Assembly: GCA_007644065.1 (NCBI GenBank)
Contig: VJWN01000014.1
Coordinates: 186,001-250,000 of the forward strand
DNA length: 64,000 nt
Origin: Margaritispora aquatica
Lineage: Eukaryota > Ascomycota > Leotiomycetes > Helotiales > Discinellaceae
Direction: 5' to 3'
The notes below the pieces were generated by a model. It did not search any database. It was not told the DNA's origin and was given only the letters and a program-made list of their open reading frames with translations. Positions 1-13,500 of this stretch are shown in pieces (within the stretch, counting starts at the first letter, position 1; each line of letters begins with the position of its first letter). The translations under genes were made by a program, and so were the position numbers.

Positions 1-2
1 AC

Positions 3-287
3 GCCTTATCGGGAGAAAAATATCCTTATATGGATCCGGCGTGGAGAAAGAAGATTCTCGAGGGGATGGCTGCGAGAGAAGCTGCCTCTGAAGATGAACA
101 GGCAGCAATAGCAGAGTTGCTCGAAGGCCATGATGCATGGGCTAGGGATCTGGTGGGAGACGTGGAAGAAGACCCTGCACAGAGCAAGCCTAAAAGACAA
201 CCGAAAATTCGGCACATATCAACTGACAAGGGAGGAGTTCAATCAGTGCCATGGCGTCATGAAGGTTCCAAAGAAGGTTTGGAATAG
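3..287 (+). CDS. 3' end of an unrecognised protein gene (5' truncated by window edge)
   Basis: An open frame runs from position 3 to a TAG at 285-287, and nothing stops it upstream, so the methionine at 30 is probably internal and the gene begins outside the window. The visible 94 residues are hydrophilic and rich in Ala, Glu and Lys, with an acidic helical stretch (SEDEQAAIAELLEGHD) followed by a basic tail (KPKRQPKIRH). I see no signal peptide, membrane segment or domain I recognise. It is convergent with the ABCA gene on the other strand, with about 110 bases between the two stop codons. It could be the last exon of a longer soluble protein. Function is unknown. Confidence 0.5.
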   Translation, partial: ALSGEKYPYMDPAWRKKILEGMAAREAASEDEQAAIAELLEGHDAWARDLVGDVEEDPAQSKPKRQPKIRHISTDKGGVQSVPWRHEGSKEGLE

Positions 288-396
288 ATGTTGAGGTCTT
301 CTCAGATGTCTCAACTCAGTATGTACCATTATGTATACAATGTATGATATGGGGACAGCTTATATGTATATAATGTGCAGATATATCTTGATCTAG

Positions 397-3300
397 CTAC
401 AAAAGCCCATTCTCCGCCTCTTTGCAAACATTCAAGAAAACATCATCCATCGATGGTTCCATGATGGTATAATCCTTCAGTACTTGAGGTACGTCTCCAC
501 CACCACCATTTGCCGCCAGATCCTCTCTCCTTCTTTCGATGCCCTCCACACCAGGCCTATTAACCAGCAAAGTCTCCATACTCAGCATGATCCTCCCCAA
601 CATGGCCCTCTCATACGGCAACTCAAACTCCACCTCCCCAAACTTACACTTGAGCCCCTTAACCTGACTCCCAAACAACACACCCAGCACCCTCCTCAAC
701 GCCTCCTCCTCACCCTCCACATACACAGCTCTAACCCTATAACAACCCCCAAAGCGTCCTCTCAACTGCGCCGTCGTACCCTGCGCCAACATCTTCTTAT
801 CCACAATCGCAACCCTACTCGCCAACGCCTCCGTCTCCTCCATACTATGCGTCGTCAGCAGAATCGCCCGATCTACGCTCAGCGCCTTCAGAATCCCCCA
901 CAACACCCTTTTCGCTCCTGCGTCCTGCCCCGTCGACGGCTCATCCAGCAGCAGCAATCGCGGATTCCCCAATATCGCAATCGCAACCATGACTTTCCTC
1001 CTCGTGCCACCAGAAAGCTTCGAGACCATGCGGTCCGCGAACGGCGTGATGCCAAAGGCTCGCATCACGCTCGTGACGTTCCCGCGCACGTCGCGTAGGC
1101 CTTTGATGCTCGCGTAAAAATTGAGGGTCTGTCGCACGGTCAGGTTGTCGATCGCGTCATCTTGGGGGCACACGCCCAGCTGGAGACGCGCGTGCTGCGG
1201 TGCCACGCCGTCGATGGTGATGCTGCCGTGGGAGGGCGCCAATAAGCCGCGGATCATGTTGATGGTTGTTGATTTGCCGGCACCGTTGGCGCCGAGGAGG
1301 GCGAGCGTTTCGTTGGTGCGGATGTGTAAGGAGAGGTCTTGCACTGCGAGGAGGGACTTGAAGTATTTCGTTACTCGAGAGAGGATCAGGACAGGTAGGG
1401 CGGCTTTGTGGAGTGGTTCGAGCTCGATTCCTGCCTCTTGTGGTGGCGCGACATCTGTTGGTGAGTTGCCACGCTCAAAGCCGTAGTCGACTTGTGCGGC
1501 CATCACAGGCATTTTCTTCTTTAGCAAGAGTCTGCTGATCCAGCTAGGTATTCCGCTTTCTGCGCAAGCGAGCGTGAGGAGCAGAACATGGTTTGGAGGA
1601 TCAAGTTGCCGTATACGCCGCCATAGAGTCCATATGCACCGGGGTGAAGATCATACCAGCCTGTCTCGCCGCAGGTGATGTCGAAGCTATCAATTGCTAT
1701 GAAGAAGGCTCGGAGTAGGTTCGCTGCTGGGGAGGTGAGGCCTAGGAGACCGTGGATTTGGACTGTTATTTCGTACGCGTTTATGGGATTCTTGCCGCTG
1801 TTGATTATGTACTGATGTTCGTTCGTTAGATGCAATTCAGGATGTGTGATGGGGAATACTCACAGCCATAAGCGACAGGATCACTAGAACGAGATGTACG
1901 CCCACTGCTACTTCAAAGGCAGCTTTCTTAAGGAACAAAGAGCAGATGTAGAGACCCAGGTAGGTAGCCATGCAGAATAGCAGCATCGCGAAAAGGACAT
2001 ATGTCGATTCGTACCAGACGTGGCTGTTTCCGCCAGCGAAGAGGATTGCCCATGTCACGACCGAGATTATGAATCCGGTGTGCATGTCGTATACCAAATA
2101 AGCCATCCAAAGGGCTCCAGGCTATTTTATTGTAAGTGCAAGTTCCAATTTGAGAATGGACAGATCAACTTACAGAGACAGAGTTAGAGTACTGTAAAGC
2201 CCGTACATTGTTGATCCTCTCAAACACTGGGTGCATGATACTCACACTTGTGCTACAAATGAAACCCAAGACAAGAAGAACCAACAACGAGATGATGAAG
2301 AAATCACTATTAAGCGGGATAGTACGAAATGTGCGATAGCTCGCTTTGACTTTCCTCGCTGTGCTACTGGAAGCAGATGAGTTCGCAAGCCGGTTGGTGA
2401 TGATATTCATGCCCGCCATTGAGAACTCAGGGGACATGCGATGCGCGAGCGTGATGTTATTGTCGGCCTCGTCGACATAAATCCCGAATGCTGGCTTGCC
2501 ATATTGGGTTCTGATCATGTTGACCATTTCGGCTAGCGAAGATGCATTCCCGCGCGTTGCCATTGTCTTGTCTTCAGCACTGATGCCTTGCTCTCCGAGC
2601 TGAAAACTCCCATAAAACGCGGCCATATTCGCAACATAAATGTCCTGCTGCGCCAGTCCCTCAAATACCATCGGTGGTCCCGCAATACTCGAGATCGGGT
2701 ACGTCGCCAGATCCTCAGCATTGAAGTAATCCGGCGTGCTCAAAGGGCCTATGATATCGTACGCGCCGACATCTGCGCCAGAGGACGGGAATTCCGCAAT
2801 GCTGGCGTTAAGAATCGTGACGTCGATCCGGTGCTCGCAATAGTCGAAGCTCTCCATCTTGCTGAAGGTGTCCAACACGGCGGCGGCGAGGACGATGGGG
2901 ATTATGATCGCGATGGCGCATGCGAGCCAGCTGTGGCGGGTGAGAAGGTAGCGTTTCTTGAGGATGACTAGGATCTGTGGGTTGTTAGGAGAGTTGTGTT
3001 TTGAGGTAAAAGGGGTAGGTGTTGTACTTGTCGGAAAAGTTGTGTCCTCCTTCCCACCTCGAGAGTGAGCTCATCTGCATTGCCTGCGTTGAGTTCTTGA
3101 ACATCAGTGTCTTGCCTTGCTAGTTCGTCGTCTGGGTTCGCTTCCCCTTGATTGGAACCCTCGATCATGGAGGAATTGGTGACATTCAAAAATACTTGGT
3201 CAAGTGTCGGGAAAGTGACAGTGCAAGTCCCACCTGATAGCTCCTCAAGCTTGAGGAGCTTTTTGGTCGCCTCGGTGGAAGTTTTGACATTCCAACTGGG

Positions 3301-5697
3301 CATCTCCCTGTTGCTTTCCGTGTTTTCCTGTTCAACAGCTGCAGCAGTCTGGCGGATTTCAAAAGCCAAACCATTATTTGCCTTGAGAAAAGTCGAGGAC
3401 CCAGCACACACGAGCTGTCCTTTGTATATGATTGAGATGTGGTCAGCCAATATATCTGCCTCATCGAGGAAGTGAGTAGTGGTCAAGATAGTTCATCGAA
3501 CGTGGCTGTTATAGATGATATTCCAGATATTGCGCCGCGAGAGAGGATCCTGTTACTGTTAGTGTTTTCACCTCTAGATCATAGAGAATCTACCAATCCA
3601 CTAGAGGCTTCGTCGATGAAGCACATGGTTGAGCCGCCCACGAAGGCTATAGCAAGCTGGACTTTTCGTTGTTGGCCACCAGAAAGTGTTTCTACCGCTT
3701 GATTCGCGTTGTTCAGAATGTCGCATTCGACTAATACATTATCTTCCTCTGTCAATATCGTATTGTTACTCTTGATCTTCCTCCATATGTTCACATGCTC
3801 CGCGACTGTCGGAGTCTCCCAGAAGACCTGTATTCCAAGTTAGCTTAACTTCCGCATTGGTTAGAGGACTTACATTATGCCGTGGGCAAACACTAGAAAG
3901 CATGGCATTCCGATCGATCTCAATTCGCGAGCTCTTATCCGCAGATATAATGCCCGCGATGCACTTCAACGTGGTTGTCTTGCCACCTCCATTTGGACCG
4001 AGGAGAAAATTGACCGATCCTGTTTTCAATTCCAGATTCAAACCATTGACCGCTACATGGCTATCACCGACTCGACTCCATGGCCAATACCACCTACGTT
4101 TCGCGTGAAAAGTCTTCGCAAGCTGGGTACATCGAACTGCCACTTCGCTAGATGTTTCGAGCTCCTCATACGGCTGCTTCACGCTCCAATTGTACTTCTC
4201 GACTGCGAAACACGCAGTGATGTATAGCGCGATCTGAGCGATGAAAAGGACGATGTAAAGGTATCCTGTGACAACTGGAATGAGGCGAACGTTTCCGGAT
4301 GTGTCGCTCACGGTCAACGTGGATTTGAGCAGCGAGAAAGCAACTAGGCGGTCTTTGGCTCGAGCAATGTTAGAAATGAGACTCGCGTACGCGAATGGTG
4401 GGAAGAGTGTGCTGAGGATCGTGATGGCAGTGTAGTCCGGGACGTCGCTGAAGGCGAAGGCCACAGTAGCGAATGCGGCAGTGAAGGTGAGAACAGATGT
4501 GTAAAGTCCTGCCAATTGGGCTTTTCGGAAGAAAGAAGCAAGAAACAAGGACCAGACAGTGACGGAAATACCAGCTAGGATCGTGAGAAGCAAAAGAAGC
4601 GCATCTGAGCAATGAGTGAAGAGAATCTGGCTCATAAGTATCGAACAAACTATCCATCTAGGGGAGTATACTGCAATGAAAGAGATGAGAATCGATGCAA
4701 TTCGAGGAGTTGACGTGCAAGTTTGTGCGGCGAGTAACTCGGTCATTCCAGATTCCTGCTCAGCTGTCGCGAATAAACTGAGATGATATGCAGTACCTAT
4801 CAAAACAAGCAGGAATATCGGTGCTAGAAAATAGTAAATCACCTTGAAGTACGATATGGAGTAGTCGACACCGCCCGTCTCTGGTGCATCTCCACCGAAG
4901 TATCCAGACCAAGGCAGTTTCAAGGGATGAGTCGCTGAGCTGAAATTGCCGATACTGGAATCCAGAGCCCACTGGAGGGGCAGCAAGCGATCGTTGCTCA
5001 AAGACTTATGCTTTGCGTAGTCATTTTGGGAGATGGATTTCGTGCTATCCACCGCAATGATGTAGTCGACGTTCGTGGCATTGACTGAGGTGAAAATCAC
5101 AGCTGCGGCGCAATCTGAGCTACCGCTTTGAGTTTGTCGACACCTGAAGTACAAATCGTCTATTTTATCGATGACGAGGTATCTATTCGCACTTAGGCCT
5201 CGGACAGTAGTGTTGAGAATTGTATCCAAATCACCGCTGCCAAATCCATTTCGACACAGGACAAGTTTTTTGAGCGGGACATCGTCGAGTGCTTTGGCGA
5301 GATCCTTGATTGGTTGTGCTGAAGCTGCAATGCCTCCAGTCGTGGAAGCGGCTCCGATGCTGGAGAATTTGCCGGTGTAGCAGATGATGAGTGTGAGGAT
5401 GATGGGGAGGATTAATGCACGAAAGAGAGTTGCGAATGGTGATCTGGAGAATAGGAGGAAATTCTTGTGCGTTAGAGCTAGGGTTTGGCGCTTCACGCGT
5501 TCGCTCCATTGTCCTTTAGGAGAGGAGCGCCATTTCTTCGAAATTGAATGAAGATTTACGAAAAGAATGACACAACTAGATTGGATAAAAGGGTGCGAAA
5601 TGGGAACACTCTTTTCTATATGACTACTGTATCTATTCTTACATTTTGAACACGAAGAAAATACAGCCAAGGCACTTGCTTTGCAGCACTGCCACAT
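397..5697 (-). pseudogene. ABCA-type full ABC transporter gene with an in-frame stop and a frameshift
   Basis: Minus-strand exons 5697-3874, 3827-3594, 3549-3028, 2974-2174, 2121-1864 and 1811-397 are joined by GT-AG introns of 44-53 bases. The product would be an ABCA-family lipid/drug transporter of the TMD-NBD-TMD-NBD type. TMD1 has its first membrane helix at ALILPIILTLIICYTG and a large extracellular loop. NBD1 has Walker A GPNGGGKTT, signature LSGGQQRK and Walker B FIDEASSGLD. TMD2 follows, then NBD2 with GANGAGKST, LSGGTRRK and LLLDEPSTGQD. Two lesions break the frame. A TGA at 3493-3495 falls just before the NBD1 H-loop (TILTTTHFLDEAD), with no intron able to remove it. Near 1570-1590 the last TMD2 helix moves to another frame (ILQTM, then LLLTLACAESG). 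The N-terminus is also uncertain: the first about 70 residues do not look like the family, and the true start may be in an unseen 5' exon. The rest of the gene is well preserved, so the loss is recent or the lesions are sequence errors. Confidence 0.8.
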
Positions 5698-8116
5698 CTC
5701 GATAATTAAACCGCGGAGATCAAAAGTTAGAGAGTCAGGTAGCTTAGGTACAATTGCGGGCGTCGAAATAACCTAGATAGGTAGCGGGGTATAAGTTTAG
5801 ACGAATCCAGCATAAGGTTGAAATTTTCCAGGCACAGATTTGCATTCCTCTGCCAAATGGGTGAGCTCTAAGACTCCAAGATTTACTCAAGTAAGGGAAT
5901 TCTCGTAATAGAGATGTTTCAGCATAGAAATAAGGCTTTAAAGATACGAGTTCATTTGGGAAAAGGCTAATTTATAGAGATTTTCGTCTAAAATATACCA
6001 AGACTCCCATTTTGGATTTGCTCCAAGAGTCTAAAGATATTTAAATTTAAGCTTCAGACAACACTTGATTTGTCGGGTTTGGAATATTTGGCGACTTATC
6101 TTTGAATGCAACTGGCAGTCATCTTTGGATGTTTAGTTCAGGTAATCATATATTAAAATATAAGTTCATGTCACAGCGATGGCTCAAAGACCTCCATTTA
6201 TTTCTGATTACTAAGCTTCAAGCAAAAGACCCATATAGAGAGGCATCCTATGCTAACACAGATATGTCTTTTATGTTGAAAACGCACGTGTGGAAGGCCA
6301 TTTTGAGCTTACGTTAAGCAAGTTTGCGTTCAGTATAAAATTTACTTGAGTCATTCTAATGTGGTCGCAAGCACCGAGTGAATCCAATCACTTCAGTTCT
6401 TGCCATGATGCAGCACCGCATCGTGGGGAAGCGTGAGCATAGGGAATAACTGCACGAAGTCTGAAGATAGGCGCCTTCCAGAACGATTCTTGACGAGCGA
6501 TCTCAATTGGTACGCATGTCCGAAACATTCATCGAGTGTCGCTTGTTAACTGGCCGAGGTTAGACGACTGTTTAGTTGCAGTGTGATCTATCTTAGATTG
6601 AGAGAAAAGAATTTGAGACACATAAGCTGTGGATGGGAGATAAAAAGATATTTTCGAGAGAGATATACTTGTTCTAGCCGAGAATACTAGACTTCTGTCA
6701 TTTCAAGGTATCTCATCAACAACAATGAGCAGAACTTACAAAAGTATATGAACAAGATGGCACACTACCCAAATAGTATCTGGTACTTTTACATATACAG
6801 GAAACGGATAGGATTAAATGGTTTGCCCCCTTTGAACGTAGGAAATACTCCACATCATTTCGCAAATCTGGTGCCTTTAAGACATGACAAAACAACGATT
6901 CGGCGTGCTATTCTATGTGTATAGTGGTTTAATCGAATTCCGCAGCCTTTACTTGCCTTGACTTCTTCAATTGATGTTTATGAAGCAAGTGTAGGCGTGT
7001 TTATACCTTTACCCTGATCATGATACACTGCATTTACGTAACAGAAAAGAACGCTCGATCCCCGCAACGCAACACCTACTGATCCCAAAATCCCATTAGA
7101 TTCTCGCCTTCATACCTTATATTTACATCATTCGATTCACAGTGATTTGTTACTCATTCTCACAATCGTGCTCTGTCCTAGCTTTACGTTTGCTGAGTGG
7201 ATTGATGTCAGCCCAACCACGAGGCAAGGTAGTATAGCTGGATTGAACAGAGACTTAAATGACATTTCACTTCACATTGATTGTTGATCCTTTTTACCTT
7301 TTTTCTCTTCAAGTAGAGCAACACGATTGTGAGCATGAGTCCCGAGAGGCTGTGAGCAAGAAAGATGGTAGACTGCTACAGGATCAAATATTGTCTTGGA
7401 GGCAGAATGAGTTCTGTTAACTGTCGGGTTGAGCATGAAGCAACGTGTATATAGGACCTGTGAGGCAAGCTGAAGAAATGTAATTCGAGAGTGCAAGCCA
7501 CATATCATAGCTCAAGACAACCCGCTGAGACTCCCTGACTGAAGTGAAGACATCGGTCTCACAGTTGGCGAGAATCCTGCCTTATATGCTATGTTCCATT
7601 CTCTTACGTAATTGAACATCACACATTCACCCCGCACCAACAAACGAACCACTTTTTATAAGTCGGAAATATCTTTGCTCTTCAGCCAAACATGACCCCA
7701 AGTCATGAAGGAACATGTCTTGCAAGCCTTTTCCCCTTGATAACTTCCACAATACGACGAGGCGTACATCGCCACCTCACATTGGCTACTCAGCAAGCCT
7801 TCGCGAAAGCTTGTCCAATAAAGGAGGGTGAAGGGATGAACATGCGACGAGCCAAGCTTTACGCTTGGCACAGGGCTGAAGAATGCACGAAAAAGGAACT
7901 TGAATCCTTTGCAAACGATAATGTGTGAATGCAACCATTCGGCTTTATCAGGGGTAATGTGTGAGGTGAATGACTCTCTTTTTGTCTTGAAAGAAGTGTC
8001 TCTCGACGTTAGCTGTCCGTACTGTCTAGAAGTCTCGACGTTTTTCGTTCTTGGTTGTGTGTCGATCCTTTATTGTCCTTCGTTTTGAAGATATCCATAT
8101 ACGCTCATTTAGCAGA
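5698..8116. other. Intergenic region, no supported gene
   Basis: About 2.4 kb of moderately AT-rich DNA lies between the divergent ABCA gene and the surface-protein gene. Only short, composition-driven open frames occur (for example 6102-6317, and overlapping frames on both strands near 7660-7930). I see no tRNA, repeat array or transposon terminus. It presumably contains both promoters. Confidence 0.5.
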
Positions 8117-9393
8117 ATGTCCCTCTTTACCAAACGCAATTTCATTTCTCTCATTCCTATCGTTCTTTTGCAGTCGAGTTTGGTGAGCGCGTTTGCTCAA
8201 TGTTATTATCCCGATGGATCGATTCCAAATGATTATCTGTGGGAGCCATGTGTAGGGACGACCGGAGCAAAATATTCGTCATGTTGTGTTCCCAGCGAGG
8301 GAGATATCTGTCAGGATAATGGATTGTGCTATTTTCCTTCCAGTTATGACACTTTTGGAGATCTGTATCGAGGCGCGTGTACCGATCGGACTTGGAATGA
8401 CCCAGCTTGCAATGCGAATATATGCGTCTCTGGTAAGCTATAGCCATTGCCAAGTCTAACCTTGAGAAAGGATAACCTAATTGGTTGTTTGTAGGGTTCG
8501 AAACGACGTGGATGTGGGTAGCAAAATGTGACAATGGGGGAACAGAATCCAATGTCTGTGGGACATTACCAGACGGAATACACTCCAAGTCAAACTGCAC
8601 AGCTGGAGCAACTACCAAGACAGCTTCGGTGCGAACATCGCGCACAACTACTTCTGCAGGAAGATATACAGCACCACCATCACTCGATCCATCTGTGTAC
8701 TCTGTGTTCACCAGCACATACACAACGGCGATAACTGCGAAGGAACAGAGAACAACGGTTCTAAGCACTTTCCAAAGTACTTTTACGAGCACGATTGGAA
8801 AGGCTGCGGCATCGGGAACGCCATCTGGCACGGCATCAGCAACTGGCACATCCGCAAACTCCGGTAGCGCGACAACGGGCGGTGTAGATGAGAACACGGA
8901 AACCACCAAGAAGAAGAAGCACAGTGTCACAATCAGCACCGGGGTACTCGTCGCTATTGTTGCTGGTCCTGTCCTTGCAATCGGCATCAGTATTGCGATC
9001 TTCCTCTTGCTCCGCAAGAAACGTGCCGCGCAGAAGGGCGAATCCATACGACTCAACTCTGCAGGCGGTCCTCCACCCAACGGCCCTGTCGGCGCAGATC
9101 AAATCCATCCATATGAGGTCGATGTCAACGAGTCTTCGCAAAGACCGGTTTATGGGTATAAGGCACCGAAGGTGGAATCACACGAGATTGATGATCGGGC
9201 CGCAACGATGCGCAGTGACAAGCTGCGCAATGAGCATTTTGTTGCAGAGAAGTATAGTAGCCCGGTGACGGAACTGGGAGTCCAGGGACACGAGACGGTG
9301 ATGACTCCTTCACCAGCGTATGTGGAAAATACCATGCCGTATGCGTACGAGATGGATGGAACGAGTAGTCCACACGTTGGAGGCAGAAGGTGA
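8117..9393 (+). CDS. Secreted single-pass membrane protein, Cys-rich ectodomain (Mid2/Wsc-like layout)
   Basis: Exons 8117-8432 and 8495-9393 (GTAAGC...TAG intron) encode about 404 residues. ATG 8117 was chosen over the in-frame ATG 8051 because it places a signal peptide (MSLFTKRN, then a hydrophobic core ending near VSAFA) at the N-terminus. The mature part starts with a Cys-rich segment (QCYYPDGSIPNDYLWEPC and further Cys up to about residue 135), followed by a Ser/Thr/Ala/Gly-rich stretch likely to be O-mannosylated. One membrane helix lies at about residues 250-274 (GVLVAIVAGPVLAIGISIAI), followed by RKKR as a stop-transfer signal and a roughly 130-residue cytoplasmic tail with several Tyr-Pro motifs. 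This layout is that of fungal cell-wall sensors and Mid2-like proteins, but I recognise no WSC domain. A sensing or wall-anchoring role is inferred from layout only. Confidence 0.8.
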
Positions 9394-10520
9394 CGGAATG
9401 ATGGACATGTTGGGAATGGCTCTGTATAATGTGTCAACAAAACTACGATTAATGATTGCGAGAGAGGAGCATAAAGCATTCAGTTGCTGCTACAAGTGCC
9501 ATGTATTTTTGTTGTGAGCACTGAATAGACTGCAATACAAGTGGTGCCAATGTCATATTTGACCATAACTTGACCAAGAAATACCCAAGGGACCTACTGT
9601 GCTTTGTATGTGCGATTATTAGTTATAGTTATAATTCGTATTCGCATTCGTAATTCGTACCTCGGGTATAACTGCTCAGGCATATAGTATGGAAATAAAA
9701 ATACCTTGGGTAAAGGACTTTTGAACATTGACGTAAACTAACGTGGTATACTCTTCCCTTAAATGTGAAACATACCTCGGACAAAATAATCACAGGAATA
9801 ATAGTAACAATGTCTATATCGAATAACCTGCAATAAATAGTAAATAGGTAGGGTTCCATTTGTTCTTCCGGAAAGGCTACTATCCAGGACGCTCATCGCT
9901 CCAAAACGCCGCTGACGAGTGAGGCGTTTTCTGCCTCGCATACCTATAAAACCTCCATCCGATCTACACACAAACACATATCCAAACACATATATCTACA
10001 CGAACACATGATATCAGCAACTATTTACCAAACATTGCAATGTAAACAGGGGATATCTTTCACACTCGTCTGATCACAATTCAATGATATGCGAAAATCA
10101 GCCACAATTACATAGGCTTTTATAACACAGAATGCAAGGATATAAGGTTTTCCAGACTCTACTATACTGTGTCATCTCATCTGTCGCATGCATCCAATGT
10201 CTTGCGTACATGCATCGCAATTTGAGACACTACCTTATTTTTTCAGCCGCAGCTTACTGCACAGTAGTGCTTATCAAAGTTTGATAGCATCTCTTCTCTG
10301 CCAGTCTCCCCCACCTTTCGGCTTACTTGAATACCATCTTACCTAGATCTGCCGTGTTCTAGAATATGGCCAGCAGACCCTCCATTAGATCCAGATTTGA
10401 ATTGCCCATGGTTTGAGCCGACGCGGAATCGGAATCATCTCCACCGTGTACCAACCAGTATGCGCTTTGTGCCACTGGTAGACTGCTAAAGGAAAGGTAC
10501 CGCGTGGCTCAACCGTTCAC
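9394..10520. other. Intergenic region upstream of the histidine kinase
   Basis: AT-rich DNA with a short imperfect ATTCGT/ATTCGC repeat near 9636-9660. No open frame here has convincing protein features. It holds the 3' end of the surface-protein transcript and the kinase promoter. Confidence 0.45.
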
Positions 10521-13500
10521 ATGAGTGTTTGGAATCACGTCCTTCTAGGCATAGAGACAGACAACAACACCGAGAACGAGAACCAAATCAGCTCTCCGTT
10601 CATCTGTGACTCTGCGGACGTTGTGGAAGCTCTCGAAAACACTCGAAAGCGAAAACGAAGAGAAGTGGTCCAATCTGCGCTATCAACAATACCGAGTGCG
10701 CCGAGGAGTCCTGTTGAACACGCTGGGCTGGTGGCCATGAACGCAGAGGCTGCTCCTCTCACAAATGGCGTGGAACCGTCAATATCCACCGATCAAATCT
10801 CGAATTCGGATATCTCGAACTCTGCATCCGCGCCTGCGTTGTCATCCGTGAGTGACCATACACAAAGTCAGGATGATCTTCCCAGTGTGGGCTTAATTGA
10901 ATTGTTGGACATTGAGGATAAGCCCGTGTTTATACTTGACTTGAAGAGTGCGACGAAAGGAAATCCTGTGTATTGCAACCCGAGCTTGTGCAAATTATCG
11001 ATATTGGAGTCAAAGATACGGCGGAATGCGACTGCGTTGAAAGTACCTCGCGATCCTGCGCACTCGGTGTTTCTCGAGTGGGCTATATCCACGCAAAAGG
11101 ATGGCCCTTCTTTGGAAAGACTCTATTGTGGCCTTCGATGGTCGGCAAAGACGTTGAGGCAGAGATGGAGAATAATTACTGGAGATGTCGATACGTTTGG
11201 GCATGATACAACGGATCTCTTTAATCTTCGAAGACAATCGGAACTGCCGCGTTTGGGTCGCTCGCAAACTTCAGGGACAGACAGGATCTTTCCACCGACA
11301 AATTCATTCGATGCTCAGCTAAAAGCGTACGAGTTCCATCGGGATGAACTGATTCAGAGTCTTCCTTCGGTTACTATGCAAGCCACCTCATTGTTTCCAA
11401 GTCAAGAGAAAACAGTTGCATCTGATCCCCTCGGGATTTCGTTCGATTTCACCAGACCTCACCCGGGAATGGTGCTCTCTCCTCATGTGCAGTCCGTTGC
11501 AGACTTCGATTGGGGAAGTACAGCACTTGGTCCCATTGATACTTGGGATACGGATCTTCGCCGCATGGCAAATTTCCTCATGAATGACCCACGTCCGGCA
11601 GCACTGTACTGGGGAGAACATCGAATCATGATGTACAACGAACCGTATGTTGTTGTCACAGGCCAAAGGCATCCTAGAATGATGGGTAAACCCTTCGAAG
11701 AAGCATGGGAGGAGGTTGCTGGTTTCTTTGTACCGCTCTTTCAGAAGGTCCATGATACCGGTGTAGCGTATGTTGAGGATAATGCTCCGTTCTATATTGA
11801 GAGATATGGATATTTTGAGGAGACATATTATTCAATATCTATTATTCCTGTATGTCTTTTACCCTGCCAAAGAGTCTCCATTCGTGCAAGTCATAAAATT
11901 TTCTGAATAGAGGGCCATTGTTTGCCCATCTAATGAGCAAAATCCGGCCATTTGTCTGATGCCTTGACTAATACGTTAACAGGTCAGCATGAACGATGGC
12001 AGTATTTCATTGTAGGATAACACTTGGCACAAATTTACCCAGAGAGATGGCTAATTTATCGTTTAGTTACAATCCTGTGTTTGAAACAACACGACAGGTA
12101 ATTGCCGAGAGGAGAATGGCGTTCTTGCGTAAGTCTTACTATTCTGCACTTCGATACACAACCACGGAGGGATGGTTGCACTTGAACTCTATTCCTGCCA
12201 ACCACCTCAAGCTTCACTTCAGGTTTATAACACAGCTGCTAGGCCTAGCTAACCGCAAAATAGTTCAATTGGGACAACACATTGCATCATCTAGAGAACC
12301 AAAGTATTTCTGGCAACAGCTCCTATTGGGTCTTGAGGTAAACCAAGATGATCTACCATTTGCCGTCCTCTACTCTGCAGGAGAAGATGTCATGGAAACC
12401 CTATCCGAGTCGTCTGAACACAGCCAAAGCATGAAGAACTGGGTCTTGGAAGGCTTGGTTAGATGTCAGCAGTCCACGTCAATACCTTCAAAAATGACAA
12501 GCGAGGCTGCTACCGAAGACTTCATTCCCAATTTCCTCGACCTCATCAAGGCGGAACCAACACTACTAACTGCGGCTGCTGCCACACTGCCTGAGTTCGT
12601 ATCGGATATCCCAATCGCGGGCGATTTGAGATGCGAATCGGCTATTCTGCTTCCAATCAGGTCAACAGGTGATAATATTTTGGGTTTTCTAATACTTGGC
12701 ATTAATCCTCGGAAACGCTTTGACGATGACTATCGGATATTGATTGAACTTTTGTCTCGACAGCTGACGACTTCTATGGCTGTGAGTATGGTCCTTTGTC
12801 ATGCATTTAACTTGGTCTAACATTGATTAGTCTGCGATATTATTTGAAGAGGAAATCAGGAGAGGTAGAATGATGGCTGAGCAGGCAAATCAGGATAAAA
12901 ACTTGTTATCGAGGAAATTGGAAAGACAGCGACATGAAGCTCACGAGATTGAGCATCGTTTCCGCAGAGTAAGTTCTCCCTCCCAGATTTAGCCCAAGCG
13001 AGGAGCCACGTTCATAATGCATTGACTTGGCTTCAACCACAACCTCAAGACAACGCTCATCTACGCTTTCATGTCTAAACATGCACTAACCTCTTTTAGA
13101 TGGCAGGTATGTGCATATTTTCTCATGCAAGGTTCTCCCACTAGCCAGAGCAGCAAGACAGATTCTCGGAGCTCCACAAAGCAATTCGAGTTTCGTGGTA
13201 GCCATATGCCAGATGTCAGGAATCTATTCTAATACTGTTTAGACCTTGCGCCCGTCGGGATGTATCACATAAACAAAGAAGGCGTCTTGATATACGCCAA
13301 CAATGACTATTATAGGTAGAGCCTCCAGTTTTATGTTGAATCTATACGGGCAGCTGCTAACCGTCACAGTATTACAGGATATCCACGCGGAGACACTACA
13401 CCAATGGTAAGTGATTAGCATTGCCACGTCTGACATTTGCGTTCTGACAGGGAGTTCTAGCGATGGTATGAAGTCATCGCCGACATTGATTATCCTATTA

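Noticed and set aside
484..1098. Plus-strand 204-codon open frame
   Set aside because: It lies antisense to the well-supported ABCA NBD2, has odd His/Pro/Arg/Gln-rich composition and no motif.
8157..9080. Minus-strand 307-codon open frame
   Set aside because: Antisense shadow of the surface-protein gene, which has a signal peptide, an intron with good sites and a membrane helix.
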